Origin: Crambe crambe
Lineage: Eukaryota; Porifera; Demospongiae; Poecilosclerida; Crambeidae
Reading direction: 5' to 3'
Length of the DNA: 64,000 nucleotides
Assembly (NCBI GenBank): GCA_963924555.1
Contig: OZ004581.1
Span: 5,309,338 to 5,373,337 of the forward strand
The position numbers were made by a program, and so were the translations under genes. Shown here piece after piece: positions 31,257-40,880 of the stretch (the first letter of the stretch is position 1; each line of letters starts with the position of its first letter). The notes beneath the pieces were generated by a model, which was not told the origin of the DNA, did no database searches, and saw only the letters and a program-made list of their open reading frames with translations.

Positions 31257-31500
31257 AAGCTGACTGTTGGAAGAAGATGATAATGAAGATAATCTATGAG
31301 ATAATGATCAGATAACATTGTCATTACCTAGCTATTACTAAAGAGTTTATTTCTGTCTCTGTATTATGTTGGTAGTTTATAGCTGACTGTTGGAAGAAGA
31401 TGATTATGAAGTTAACGATCAGTCTATAACATTGTCATTAACTATTACTAAAGAATCTATTTCTGTCTCTGGGTAGTTTATAGCTGATTGTTGGAAAATG
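31257..31500 (+). repeat. Tandem repeat, about 2.2 units
   Basis: AGCTGACTGTTGGAAGAAGA begins at about 31257 and again at about 31381, and AGCTGATTGTTGGAAAATGA at about 31482. Each unit includes ATAACATTGTCATTA and TTTATTTCTGTCTCTG-like blocks; unit lengths are about 124 and 101 bp. Confidence 0.8.
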
Positions 31501-31949
31501 AAGAAGTCATCTGGTGCTGGGTCGCAAGGAAACTTCTTTTTTTTTTTGCAATTTTCCACAAGAAGAAATTATTTCTAAGGCCCATTGGTATTTGGCGTCA
31601 TACCTTCCGCTAGCTTCGCTGTCGCTAGCAAACACAAAACGTGGGTGGAGGAACTCGTTAATAGCTGGGTGTGGTGGGCATGGGAGGAGCCTCGTAGTTC
31701 GTAGTCTTGCTTGAGAGCACGAGGCTAGAGTTGGCGTCTGAACAACGGCACATCACAGGACAGGGACAAGCCATAGATAGTATATTACCGCCCCGGCAGT
31801 CTTTACGCCAGCGGTAATTTATGCCCACTTTTATTTGCACGATTACGTCATAATTTTATTAAAAATGGCTATTCGACCGCGTGGAAAGGTGTCCGTGTTT
31901 GGCTGATGCTGTTGGTGTGATGCTTATTGCTACGATTATTTGGATAGTT

Positions 31950-32151
31950 TGTAGCTCCTTTGAAGGAAGCTTTCTATCTTTTATCACCAGTTTTAGATGC
32001 CAGGACTAAGCCTTTCCTAAGTACCACTACTAGTTTTTGTGGATGTGCTACAATTAGAAACAAAGATGATCGAACAGAAGAGGATGCTATGCAGCATTGG
32101 CTGGACAGAACAACTCTAAATTGGATATTACAACGGAGGTGTGAGTAAAGA
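31950..32151 (+). other. Open stretch of unknown nature
   Basis: An open frame runs through VAPLKEAFYLLSPVLDARTK then TEEDAMQHWLDRTTLNWILQ to a stop. I recognise no domain. It may be an exon or transposon remnant related to the Cys-rich stretch downstream at 32305-32475, or chance. Confidence 0.25.
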
Positions 32152-32304
32152 CTGTAACTACCAAGTTTCATAACCTAGGAGAAAACAGAAAATTTGTTTG
32201 CACGTGTCCACCATTAGCTAGCTCTGTTTCACACTAATTGAACTCATTTGCATCCAACTCCAGATTACCTTGATTGTCCTCTTCTCCAAATATCATGTCC
32301 ATGA

Positions 32305-32475
32305 TTTCTTCTGAGTGGTTACAAGTGCATCACAGGCTGCTCCACCAGACGCTGCAGCTGCCTCAGGAAACAGACCCAGTGTGGCGAAGAGTGCCAGTGC
32401 CAGAATTGTGACAATCTCTATCCCCCCTCTGATGACAACACCCAGCAAGAGGCTAGTGAACCCTTACAATGGTAA
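32305..32475 (+). pseudogene. CXC (tesmin/TSO1)-like cysteine-rich fragment
   Basis: One frame reads YKCITGCSTRRCSCLRKQTQ, then CGEECQCQNCDNLYP, and ends in a stop at 32473-32475. The spacing C-x3-C-x4-C-x-C-x6-C-x3-C-x-C-x2-C with a closing N matches the zinc-binding CXC-type repeat found in tesmin-like proteins and, in many invertebrate genomes, at the C terminus of transposon-related ORFs. A possible donor (GGTAAGC) overlaps the end. No start or upstream partner is recognised, so this is either a terminal exon or a relic. Confidence 0.4.
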
Positions 32476-32973
32476 GCTTTACTTCCCACCCATGATTAAC
32501 TAGTGGTTCCAGAATCATAGAATTTGGTCGGCTTGTTGCCACATGTCAACATGTTCTTTGCCAATGTCATCTGAGGGTGTAGCCAGGTGTTTTGTTGTAT
32601 ATCCTCCAACTATTCAGAATGTTGTTTGTTTGTTTGATTTTGGCTTTCTAAATTTTAGAAAATGGGCTGTCGGTGATACATTAGCAAAGCCAGTGGCATA
32701 TTTCTTGTCATATGCAGTTCCAATTAAATGTATAAATACCAACTGTATATTGGTGTTAGGGTGTTATACACCATAATTATGATAGTTTGACTTGCACATG
32801 GGGGTTAGTGAAGGTACATCTATTGCTCTGTATAGCTCTAGCTATGCTTTGTGGATTCATTTTTGTGGCTACAAATGAAGTGTCTTCACACCCTGGTACT
32901 TAGCATTTCTAACCCAATGAGCCCTTCGGGTATGTGTTGGCATATTCATAACTTTATTGATATCCACCCTACA

Positions 32974-33155
32974 GGGCCGGCAGCGCAGATGGCTGCATCA
33001 AGGGGCAACTCTGGAGAGACAGGGCATACTCCCAAGCTGGCTCACATACCTATTGTCTTGTGTGGCTGTGATAGCTATTACATATTTGCCTGTATCTCTA
33101 CTCATAATGACTCTTTTAATAATTCATTATCAACAACTGATTACCTTGTGGTCAG
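32974..33155 (+). CDS. Possible exon encoding membrane segments
   Basis: Between a plausible acceptor (CACCCTACAG) and donor (GTCAG before GTATGG), one frame reads RQRRWLHQGATLERQ then LTYLLSCVAVIAITYLPVSL and LIMTLLIIHYQQLIT. That gives one or two hydrophobic segments after a basic stretch. No family is recognised and the reading frame is open upstream only briefly. Low confidence; chance is a real alternative. Confidence 0.2.
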
Positions 33156-33539
33156 GTATGGATGTTCATACAAAAAAGGTAGAGGCGCATGTCTAGTCTA
33201 CCGCCTTGATTGATAACAGCTGAAATTGTAGCGTGTGTAGCGCGCTTTCTACCGTTGGGAACAAAATGTATTTTGCGTGAGTGTAACTTCAGTTCATGGT
33301 CTCAAAGATGGTGCAGAATTTAAGTCGTGGCCACTTACAGAAAATCCAGTTGCACCTCTACCGTCAAGGCACTTGTTTCCAAGTGATCGTGACTTCGTGT
33401 ATCTGGAAGTAACAACTTTTTCACATAGTTAGATAGGTCTATGTGTGATCTGTTTGTGTGAAGTGTTTTACTTATTACACGTATAAAGTGTAAGAGTTAT
33501 ACTGTAGCAGGAATTATAAGTTAACTAAACAGGAAAATA

Positions 33540-33700
33540 TTCCAAATGAAGAACTTCCGGTGCAAATAAAATTGTATGGGGCCCTATGACTTCCGGTTCC
33601 GCTGGCGTAACGACTGCCGGGATTGGAAACGGAACCAATTCCACGGGCAATCCGTGTTATGAAGTCAACGCGCGCGCGCTTAAATATAATAATTATTACA
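33540..33700. repeat. Shared repeat fragment (with 42480-42570 and 61995-62070)
   Basis: ACTTCCGGTTCCGCTGGCGTAA is echoed by ACTTCCGGTCTGGTGGCGTAA near 62030. GGGATTGGAAACGG and GGGCAATCCGTGTTATG recur as GGGATTGGAAACGG and GGGCACTCCGTGTTATG near 42512-42560. The block 31765-31795 also shares CCATAGATAGTATATTACCG with 42480-42500. Fragments of one interspersed repeat; no gene. Confidence 0.55.
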
Positions 33701-34199
33701 GAACATACAGTGATAATGTGCAATACATACAGTGCATGCTACTAGTGATGTGATGGACTCTTCTTCCTTTCCTTATTCATCAGTCGAAGAGGCTACTACA
33801 CAATAATTATACTAATAATTACTTTCTGGCTCAGATAGATTTGCATGCACAAGTAAGTGATCACAAAAATTGATGCAGAGTTGCTAATAATATAATATTA
33901 TACCATCAAAATTGTCAATGAACTTCAATGCCAAGATGCAGTCATCAGAGTTACCAACACAATTTTGCTGGAATCAATCCAGCACAGTTACTAGAGAGAC
34001 GCAGGAGCTGCAATGCCGGTGTCACGTAAATTTAGGGACCCCATAAATTTGGGGACCCCCGACCCCAAAATTATCGTAAAATTAGGGTCCCCCCTGTAAA
34101 ATTAGGGACCCCATGCATGCTCTGCGCGCGGGATTGGGGCGCATGCGCCGTAAGTAAAGCAAAAAGCTTGCAAAATCCTGTACTACTGTCCAGCTGAAG

Positions 34200-34362
34200 A
34201 TGGAAGATGCTCAGGGAAGGTTTACCTTTGACCAAATATATAACTACATTAGCGATGGTATATATCCAGAAGGCTTTGAAAAGGGTGACAAACTAGCCCT
34301 AAGAAAAAGGTGTAAGTTTTTCATAGTGATGGAGGCTGATCTCTACTATATTGGTGGACAAA
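34200..34362 (+). CDS. Ginger integrase, exon 1
   Basis: Starts at ATG 34200 (MEDAQGRFTFDQIYNYISDG) and continues YPEGFEKGDKLALRKRCKFF and MEADLYYIGG to a donor GTGAGG at 34363. Splicing to 34937 restores an uninterrupted frame (A|GT = Ser) and leads into KAKSRAKPRLVVEDTEKRRR. The N-terminal segment is the short domain found ahead of the zinc-binding region in Ginger transposases. Without splicing the frame stops at 34385. Confidence 0.7.
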
Positions 34363-34453
34363 GTGAGGATAAATACCAATTGTAGATACGCAATAGTTGC
34401 ATGCAATCTTCTCTAGCTATCTATGAGCCCTTAGGCTTATATTGGATCATCCC

Positions 34454-34456
<3 letters not shown>

Positions 34457-34498
<42 letters not shown>
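34457..34498 (+). repeat. (AG)21 microsatellite in Ginger intron 1
   Basis: 21 AG units between CCCTGC and AACTCTTC. The second Ginger copy has 20 units at the matching place, which by itself explains the 2-bp length difference between copies. Confidence 0.9.
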
Positions 34499-34501
<3 letters not shown>

Positions 34502-34936
34502 TCTTCAATAAAGTCGGCCCAACTTGAATTGGTGCACAACTAACATTTCCATAGCCCTATGCTATAGATTAATGGTTAGTTCGTGCAATCATTTCATTAT
34601 TTTGTATCATTACACCTTTTATGCTGTGTGTGCTTTTGTTGTGACAGGTTTTTTCATGATTTGCCATTTATGCATTACGTAATGGGGTAGTGGTTATTGG
34701 TTTTGTGCATGTCTTTTCTTGCTTTTCATATTTTTTCTTGTTTAGTTTTTTTTTGTATAGGACTGGTGAGAATTTATGTTATAGCTATAGTCAGTGAGAT
34801 TCAGTTATTCTATACAAATTAAAATTTAGTAGCTATACTTTCAAACTCCTGCTCCGGGTCCTCTACATCCTATGAGGGTTTATACCTTGCCATATGTGTA
34901 GGGCTATAGGAGATTATTATGACTGTATTTGAGTAG

Positions 34937-35106
34937 GTAAGGCAAAGTCTCGAGCTAAGCCCAGGCTTGTGGTTGAAGATACTGAAAAGCGAAGACGAAT
35001 TATTGCAACTATTCATGATGATAGCCACTTGGGTATCCACCGAACCAACGATCTAATCTTTAAAAAATATTATTGGCCTGTTTTATATAAGGATATTTCA
35101 ACCTAT
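34937..35106 (+). CDS. Ginger integrase, H2C2 exon
   Basis: Acceptor TTTGAGTAG and donor GTAAGTATT. Encodes VVEDTEKRRRIIATIHDDSH, LGIHRTNDLIFKKYYWP and VLYKDISTY: the two His of an HHCC zinc finger and the YYWP motif common to Gypsy-type integrases. The matching Cys pair (CDQC) is at the start of the next exon. Confidence 0.8.
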
Positions 35107-35178
35107 GTAAGTATTTGCATAATAGCTATTGTTACTACTAGGTAATTAATTCATTTGTATTAAAAAAAATTTCCTCAG

Positions 35179-35424
35179 GTTGGAACATGTGATCAATGTC
35201 AACGTAATAATAAAAAGCTGAAAAAAGCTTCAGGTTCTCTTCATCCGATTCCAGTTCCTTCAAAATTATGGTGTCAAGTAGGAATGGATCTTATTGGCCC
35301 CCTTCCCAAGACATCAAGGGGAAACAAGTATATTGTAACATTAACAGACTACTTTTCAAAATGGGCTGAAGCAGCACCACTCTTTAACAAGACTGCTGAA
35401 GGAATTGCAAAGTTTATGTATAGT
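35179..35424 (+). CDS. Ginger integrase, catalytic core part 1
   Basis: Acceptor TTTCCTCAG, donor GTAAGTTTAG; 82 codons. Starts VGTCDQCQRNNKKLKKASGS (closing the zinc finger), then IPVPSKLWCQVGMDLIGPLP with the first catalytic Asp in GMDLIG, then NKYIVTLTDYFSKWAEAAPL. Typical RNase H-fold integrase core. Confidence 0.85.
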
Positions 35425-35546
35425 GTAAGTTTAGAGTAAATATACCAAATTGCTCCATACTTTGATATTTGCATTAATTGAATCAAGAGTTGCTATAGTA
35501 ATAGACAGACAACAAAATGATATTATCATAGATTACAAATCTATAG

Positions 35547-35678
35547 GTTATGTGTCGGTTTGGCTGCCCTGAAGTAGTTATTACTGATCAAGGAAGGGAG
35601 TTTGTTAATGAATTGACATCGCAGCTTTATCATTTAACCAACACTGAACACCGAATAACAAGTGCTTACCACCCCCAG
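35547..35678 (+). CDS. Ginger integrase, catalytic core part 2
   Basis: Acceptor AATCTATAG, donor GTATATG; 44 codons. Encodes MCRFGCPEVVITDQGREFVN with the second catalytic Asp, then LTNTEHRITSAYHPQ. The third catalytic residue (Glu of NGLTERFN) lies in the next exon exactly 35 residues further, i.e. a D-D-35-E triad. Confidence 0.85.
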
Positions 35679-35779
35679 GTATATGCTATACTCTTTTGCT
35701 ATACTTTAGTATACAAGTATGCATGCATGGTGTGCTTGGTGTCTCCTAATAAGGTATTATTTTTGCTCTATGGCTGCAG

Positions 35780-36376
35780 ACAAATGGGCTAACAGAGCGC
35801 TTTAATCAAACTCTCAGCCGATGCCTTGCCAAGCTGTGTAATGAGGAACACAATGACTGGGATGACAAGATTGATTCTGTACTAATGGGTTATAGAGCAT
35901 CTTTTCAGTCATCTACCAAGCACTCTCCTTATTTTATGCTCTTCCAAAAGGAAATGAGACTGCCAATTGATGTAGAAATTATGCCAGTTGCTGACATGTC
36001 TGAAGAAGATCTTGAAGCTACAACTCAAGCATTGCTAAAGAAAAGGAAAAAAATGTTTAAAAAGGCTGCAAAAAACATTAAAGATGCCCAGAAAAAACAA
36101 AAGGATACATATGATAGGAAGCATTTACCTGAATTGCTTGCAGTGGGAACCAAAGTAATGGTTGAAAATACAGCACAAAAGGAGAGAAAGGGTGGGAAGC
36201 TTGATGAGACATTTAAAGGAATTTATTACATTGAAGAAAGTTTGGGGAAGGGGTTATACAAGCTCAAAAACCAGCAAGGTGACATTCTCAAGAAGACATT
36301 TAATATCAGCAGGTTGAAAGTGTACAAGACACGAAGAAGCAAGGTCGATATGAATTTCAAAAGAAGAGGATCAAAG
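35780..36376 (+). CDS. Ginger integrase, C-terminal exon
   Basis: Acceptor TATGGCTGCAG; 199 codons to donor GTATATGC. Begins TNGLTERFNQTLSRCLAKLC (catalytic Glu), then YRASFQSSTKHSPYFMLFQK, a Lys-rich helix (ALLKKRKKMFKKAAKNIKDA), and a GPY/F-like C-terminal fold (LDETFKGIYYIEESLGKGLY; NISRLKVYKTRRSK). The GPY/F core is diverged (KGIYYI instead of LGPYTI). All four internal splice joins of the transposase keep the frame, which argues that the gene is intact. Confidence 0.85.
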
Positions 36377-36444
36377 GTATATGCATGCATGCTAGATATT
36401 GTCTCCCTACATTTATAATATTGATCCCATGCATTTATTATCAG

Positions 36445-38345
36445 AGTAGTGACAAAAATCAAAAGAGACCACATCAGAGGTGCAGGTAATGAAATAAGAT
36501 GTAGAAAACTGTAGAACTGTACGTATAATTATGCAGGATACAGCCACCCTACAAACTTGAAGCTAGTGATATATTTCAATATTCTTCTGGTGATGATGAT
36601 TCTCACAGTGTGCAGTCAATGCAACCTACTAAGCAAAGATGCCGACACCACTCATTCCTTGAGGATTCCAATCTAGATGATATAAAACTTGGATCACCGT
36701 CATCATCATATATTCAACCACCTGCTGCTATAAACCACAGCCCTGTTGAAGCAGAATCTCAAGGTAACATGCATGCATGTCATATATTTGCCACCAGGTG
36801 ATTGAATCTATATTACTTTGCTACATATAACCATTACACTGTTGTATGCTAAAACTTATACCTGTAGCTATCTTTGCAGCATCGTCAATTAAATTTCAGC
36901 AACCTGAGATATATGCTAGACAACTTCAAGAAATGAATCCAGGAAGTTTACTTGCAAAGATAGTATCTATGTCTCCCATTATTTATGATATTGCAAATGG
37001 AAGAGTGAGTGCAGACTAGCCACCTAATAATTATTTTTTATATAATGTTGTCATCTCCAGGTGTCAGAATGTATCAGCTATAATGATTTCACTAAGAGTG
37101 TTTGTGGAAAGCTGAGTATATGTTGCTGACATATGTATTACAATCATAAGTGATGAATGATGACCACATGCATGCAGGAAAGATGCAATATCACAGTAAT
37201 GCAATTTGCTCTATTAGCAGTTCTCAATTTGAGAAAGTGGCTGATTTTCTTTTATCCAAGGAAGACTTATTCAAACAGGTAGCTATTGTCTAAACTAGCT
37301 AATAATACGTTTACCCCATGCAAATATATAGATTCCTGTGTAATAGCAACTCTAATTTCTCCACTTTTACTTACCAAAGCAGCTATATAGTTATCCTACA
37401 TGCAGCCTATGCACTTGCTGCATGCAGGTGCTATAATGCATAGCATGTCATGCAGGGGGCATCTAGTAGCATAAATTACACATTGGATGTGATTCTTCCT
37501 GAAGTATTACTGAGAGTCATCATGGATGTTTTTCATGTCACTAGACATGAGGTAGGCAGCTATTATGCTGCATGTATAATTATAGTTATAATAATAATTA
37601 CATTGTAGGCTAAACTCATAATGTACTCTAATCCAAGAACTGATGTCAACCTTGAGTCTGACACTGAATCAGGTTTGTTAATATAGCTAACTATATACGT
37701 ATGGTAGTAGCTATTGTAGAATATGCCTTTTAGGTGGAGATTTCATTTCTTCAGAGAGCAGGGAAATTTATGACTGGGTGAAGGCAAAAATTGAAGGTTG
37801 TTCTATAGTTAGCTATAAATGTATATGATTTATACTGCTATGCAGCAAAACGAAAGAAAGGATATTACCAAATAGAGAGGATGGAGCAAATGTACAGCAC
37901 ACACAAAAGGCCGGTATGTACAATAGTATAGCTACATAGTACAATGTCATGCATGTATTTGTAAGACCTTGAATTAGTGAAATGTATATAGCTAACAGCA
38001 TGCATGCACTGCCATGGAATTTGTAGCTATAACACATCATGAATATACACATCCCCTAGCCCTACCCTTAAGCCTTATTAGCCTCCTATAGCCCCAAAGC
38101 CCTAATTATTATAAACTATAATGTGCTGGCTGTAGATTAAATCACAACATGCTCATTGTCAATTTGTTTGGCAAAGGGTCATGATCTAAGTGTGTGGCTG
38201 TAATCTTTGCTAATAAGAACAGATTAATATGAAATAACTAATTCCTTTTTAGTTCCTTGTAACCCTAAGGCACAGTGTGAATATGCTATATCCAGTCAAA
38301 ATTTAGAACTGTCTCCGCATTGCAGCAAAAACAATGGACATGAGG
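36445..38345 (+). CDS. Ginger middle region, several small candidate exons
   Basis: Between integrase and Ulp1 protease lie short open blocks with exon-like borders. Examples: 36445-36485 (SSDKNQKRPHQR), 36537-36764 (IQPPYKLEASDIFQYSSGDD ... SPSSSYIQPPAAINHSPVE), about 36887-37003 (QQPEIYARQLQEMNPGSLLA), about 37179-37279 (SISSSQFEKVADFLLSKEDL), about 37457-37550 (INYTLDVILPEVLLRVIMDV), 37610-37672, 37734-37796, 37845-37912 and about 38253-38348. I recognise no domain. Not every join is resolved, so the exact exon chain is uncertain. The region probably forms an alpha-helical linker (inference). Confidence 0.5.
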
Positions 38346-38370
38346 AAGGTATGATAATAATTAATTATAA

Positions 38371-38692
38371 GGCCACTATTGATAGAATGATTGTTTCCTG
38401 TCCACCGCCCGCGTATTGAAAATGTCACCGCATCAAAAATTATTACTGCCTATAGCGCCTGCCATTGCTCATGCGCACAGTAGAGCGCGCACATTTGGCT
38501 TCACATGCAGCTCTTTTTGGGAAAGCCCGTGGTGAATGACTAGTCTCGTGGGCCGCGAGACTAGTGAATGATGAAGACAGGACCCTTGAGACAAACAACG
38601 AAGCAGTAATAGAATAATTATAATAACCGCCCGCCCGCAGCACTTGTGGATATTTTCTTGGACAGGAAACTAGGATTCTATAAATAGTGGCC
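38371..38692. mobile_element. PIF/Harbinger-like MITE inside Ginger copy 1
   Basis: 322 bp with ends GGCCACTATTGATAGAA and the complement of GGCCACTATTTATAGAATCC, flanked by TAA (38368-38370, 38693-38695). A 3-bp TWA duplication and GG-starting ends fit PIF/Harbinger. The centre holds a perfect palindrome GACTAGTCTCG...CGAGACTAGT. It lies in an intron just before the Ulp1 exon, so it need not affect the protein. Same-length copies: 44789-45110 and 49972-50293. Confidence 0.85.
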
Positions 38693-38729
38693 TAATAATC
38701 TTTCAAACTTGTGCATAATTTTATTGTAG

Positions 38730-39343
38730 ATGATTATATTGATTTGACAAAGAATGATCTTGTTAATAAACCTGTTCAGTATTGGAGAAAAGATTTAATG
38801 TTATTTGATGAGGACAAAACAGCCTTACTACAGGGCAAGTGGCTTACTGATGGTATAATGTCAGCTGGTATTAAGCTTCTCAGAGAACAGTTTCCAAATG
38901 TGAAAGGATTGCAGTCCACTTCACTAGCAATGCATTCTGGATTTGAAATTCAGAGAGGGGAATTTGTTCAGTGCCTGAATGTGTATGACTCTCACTGGAT
39001 AACTATAGCTGGTGATAGTTCTCCTGGGACTGTCAACATATATGATAGCCTTCCTAATTGTGCATTATATAGTAAAACAAAAAGGCAAATAGCATCCATT
39101 TTGTTTACTGACCTCTCAACCATTACTGTGAACTTCATTGATGTTCAAGTTCAAGTAGGCAGTGATGACTGTGGACTCTTTGCACTAACTTTTGCAGCTT
39201 CACTTTGTGCAGGCGAGAATCCCGCAGAGTTAACTTATAGTCAAGATAAATTTCGCTCCCACCTTGCTAACTGCATTGAAAACCAATGGCTCAACCCCTT
39301 TCCGCAAACAAACAAACAAGAGGACAAGACCCAAGATTCGTAA
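38730..39343 (+). CDS. Ginger Ulp1-type cysteine protease
   Basis: An open frame of about 200 codons; an acceptor TTTATTGTAG at 38729 suggests this is a downstream exon rather than a free-standing start (an in-frame ATG is at 38711). Motifs of the Ulp1/SENP C48 fold: WLTDGIMSAGIKLLREQFP, VYDSHWITIAG with catalytic His, VNIYDSLP with Asp, VQVGSDDCGLFALTFA with the oxyanion Gln and nucleophile Cys (about H95, D112, Q148, C154 counted from ATG 38711). All catalytic residues are present. Known Ulp1 enzymes remove SUMO or related modifiers; Ulp1 domains are known in some Ginger1 and other DNA transposons, where their role is unclear. It ends with TAA at 39341, four bases before the PHD ORF's ATG. 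Confidence 0.85.
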
Positions 39344-39347
39344 TACA

Positions 39348-39509
39348 ATGAGATTCAATGTCTACTGCACATGCAGGGAGCCTGAATATGGCAGGATGGT
39401 GGAATGTATGACTTGCAAGGAGTGGTTTCATGAGGGGTGTGTCCAGGTACCACCAGGACTCTGGAACAACAAAAAAATGGATTGGTACTGTTATATGTGT
39501 GCTAAGTAG
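39348..39509 (+). CDS. Ginger PHD-finger ORF
   Basis: From ATG 39348 (MRFNVYCTCREPEYGRMVEC) through MTCKEWFHEGCVQVPPGLW and MDWYCYMCAK to a stop at 39507-39509. It shows the Cys4-His-Cys3 pattern of a PHD finger, with the W before C-Y-M-C expected of the fold. PHD fingers read histone H3 tails; in Ginger1 elements a terminal PHD finger is known and may guide integration (inference). The open frame extends upstream over the end of the protease frame in a different phase, so it may be joined by splicing or translated by reinitiation. I cannot tell which. Confidence 0.8.
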   Translation: MRFNVYCTCREPEYGRMVECMTCKEWFHEGCVQVPPGLWNNKKMDWYCYMCAK

Positions 39510-39554
39510 ACAGTTAGAATTTGGAAACAATCATATCAAAAATAATTATTGTGT

Positions 39555-40395
39555 CCGTATTAGGGGGTCCCCAAAATTATTGAGGGATCCCCATGTTTAT
39601 GATTAACTGGCATGGGGTTCCCTAAATTACTTAAGAATGGGATCGGGGGTCTATAATTAGGGGGTCCCCATATTTACATAACTTTGGGCATGGGGTCCCC
39701 ATAAATTTGGGCATGAGATCCCCAAAAAATGAGGATGGTGATACATAATTAGGGGGTCCCTAAAATTCTTCAGGGGTCCCATATTAAAATTTGGGCATGG
39801 GGTCCACAAAATTACTTAAAATTGGAAGAGGGGTCTATAAATAGGGAGTCCCCATATTTACATAACTTTGGGCATGGGGGTTCCCATAAATTTGGGCATG
39901 AGGTCCCCAAATTACTTTAAATGGGGATGGTGATACATAATTAGGGGGTCCCTAAAATTCTTGAGGGGCCCCATATTAAAATTTGGGCATGGGGGTCCAC
40001 AAAATTACTTAAAATTGGAATAGGGGTCTATAATTAGGGGGTCCCCATATTTACATAAATTTGGGCATGGGGTCCCTAAATTACTTAAAAATGGGGATGG
40101 TGATCCATAATTAGGGGGTCCCTAAAATTCTTGAGGGGTCCCATATTAAAATTTGGGCATGGGGGTCCACAAAATTACGGAATAGGGGTCTATAATTAGG
40201 GGGTCCCCATATTTACATAAATTTGGGCATGGGGTCCCCAAATTACTTAAAAATGGGGATGGTGATCCATAATTAGGGGGTCCCTAAAATTCTTGAGGGA
40301 TCCCCATATTTATGATAAATTTGGGCATGGGGGTCCCCAAAATTACAAAAAAATGGGGATGGGGGTCCCCATTTTGTGGGGGTCCCCATTTTTAC
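39555..40395 (+). repeat. Subterminal minisatellite of Ginger copy 1
   Basis: Repeated blocks of about 90-190 bp made from AATTAGGGGGTCCC, AAAATTTGGGCATGGGG, CATATTTACATAA, ATTCTTGAGGGGTCCC and AAAATGGGGATGGTGAT. At least four higher-order units run up to the terminal inverted repeat. The left end of the element has only about 100 bp of the same kind of sequence, so the two ends are strongly asymmetric. Confidence 0.85.
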
Positions 40396-40466
40396 TTGAC
40401 ACCGGTTCTCACTTTAAGAAATAAATATATGTACAGAACTTGTTGGGGTGAAAATATCCATATAAG

Positions 40467-40880
40467 GGGAAAAGCATTTCGTGAAATGAAAAAAGATGTA
40501 GGGATGACCACTGCTCAAAAAAATAAGGAAACAAGAAGGATGGAAATGGGATCAATCTTTGTTCTGTATATCCAGCCAACAATCCCTACATAATATACGT
40601 ACACTATAATCTGAAGCTACCTGACGTATATGTAGGGATTGTTGGCTGGATATACAGAACAAAGATTGATCCCATTTCCATTCTTGTTTCCTTACTTTTT
40701 TGAGCAGTGGTCATCCCTACATCTTTTTTTCATTTCACGAAATGCTTTTTCCCTTACTTGTTCCTGGTCTTTTTTTCCTCTCTTTTATGGTTTTAGCTAT
40801 GTATAGAGTTCATTCTTTGTATGTGTATGCAGGGACAGATGAAAGAAGAATAGTTCTCCAATAGCATACTAGTCAGGTGG
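40467..40880. mobile_element. Fold-back MITE copy 3 plus R1 fragment
   Basis: The hairpin at 40467-40753 (GGGGAAAAGCATTTCGTGAA ... complement) is followed by R1 interior sequence (TTACTTGTTCCTGGTC, TGTATGCAGGGACAGATGAA, TCTCCAATAGCATAC) up to about 40872. The R1 ends are missing. From 40880 to 41300 there is AT-rich DNA with a CGCGAAAATA-type inverted motif at about 41050-41115, and no gene. Confidence 0.75.

Larger units (their letters stand above)
34016..40405 (+). mobile_element. Ginger1-like DNA transposon, copy 1
   Basis: The element is 34020-40401 (6,382 bp), bounded by inverted ends TGTCACGTAAATTTAGGG (left) and the complement of TGTCAAGTAAAAATGGGG (right) and flanked by CCGG on both sides (34016-34019, 40402-40405). 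TGTNR ends and a 4-bp duplication are those of Ginger1 cut-and-paste transposons, whose transposase is a Gypsy-type DDE integrase. The interior encodes an H2C2-DDE integrase in several exons, several small candidate exons, a Ulp1-type protease and a PHD finger. It carries a 322-bp MITE (38371-38692) and a minisatellite near the 3' end. There is no RT, gag or LTR. The second copy at 43080-49459 is inverted and nearly identical, so both are young and look whole. Confidence 0.88.

Noticed and set aside
36226-36474. Minus-strand ORF over the Ginger integrase (and its mirror at 47007-47255)
   Set aside because: It is antisense to the conserved integrase C-terminal exon; its identity in both copies only reflects the duplicated DNA.
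39555-40395. CRISPR-like or independent satellite array
   Set aside because: The array runs into the Ginger terminal inverted repeat and is present at the same place in both copies, so it is part of the transposon.
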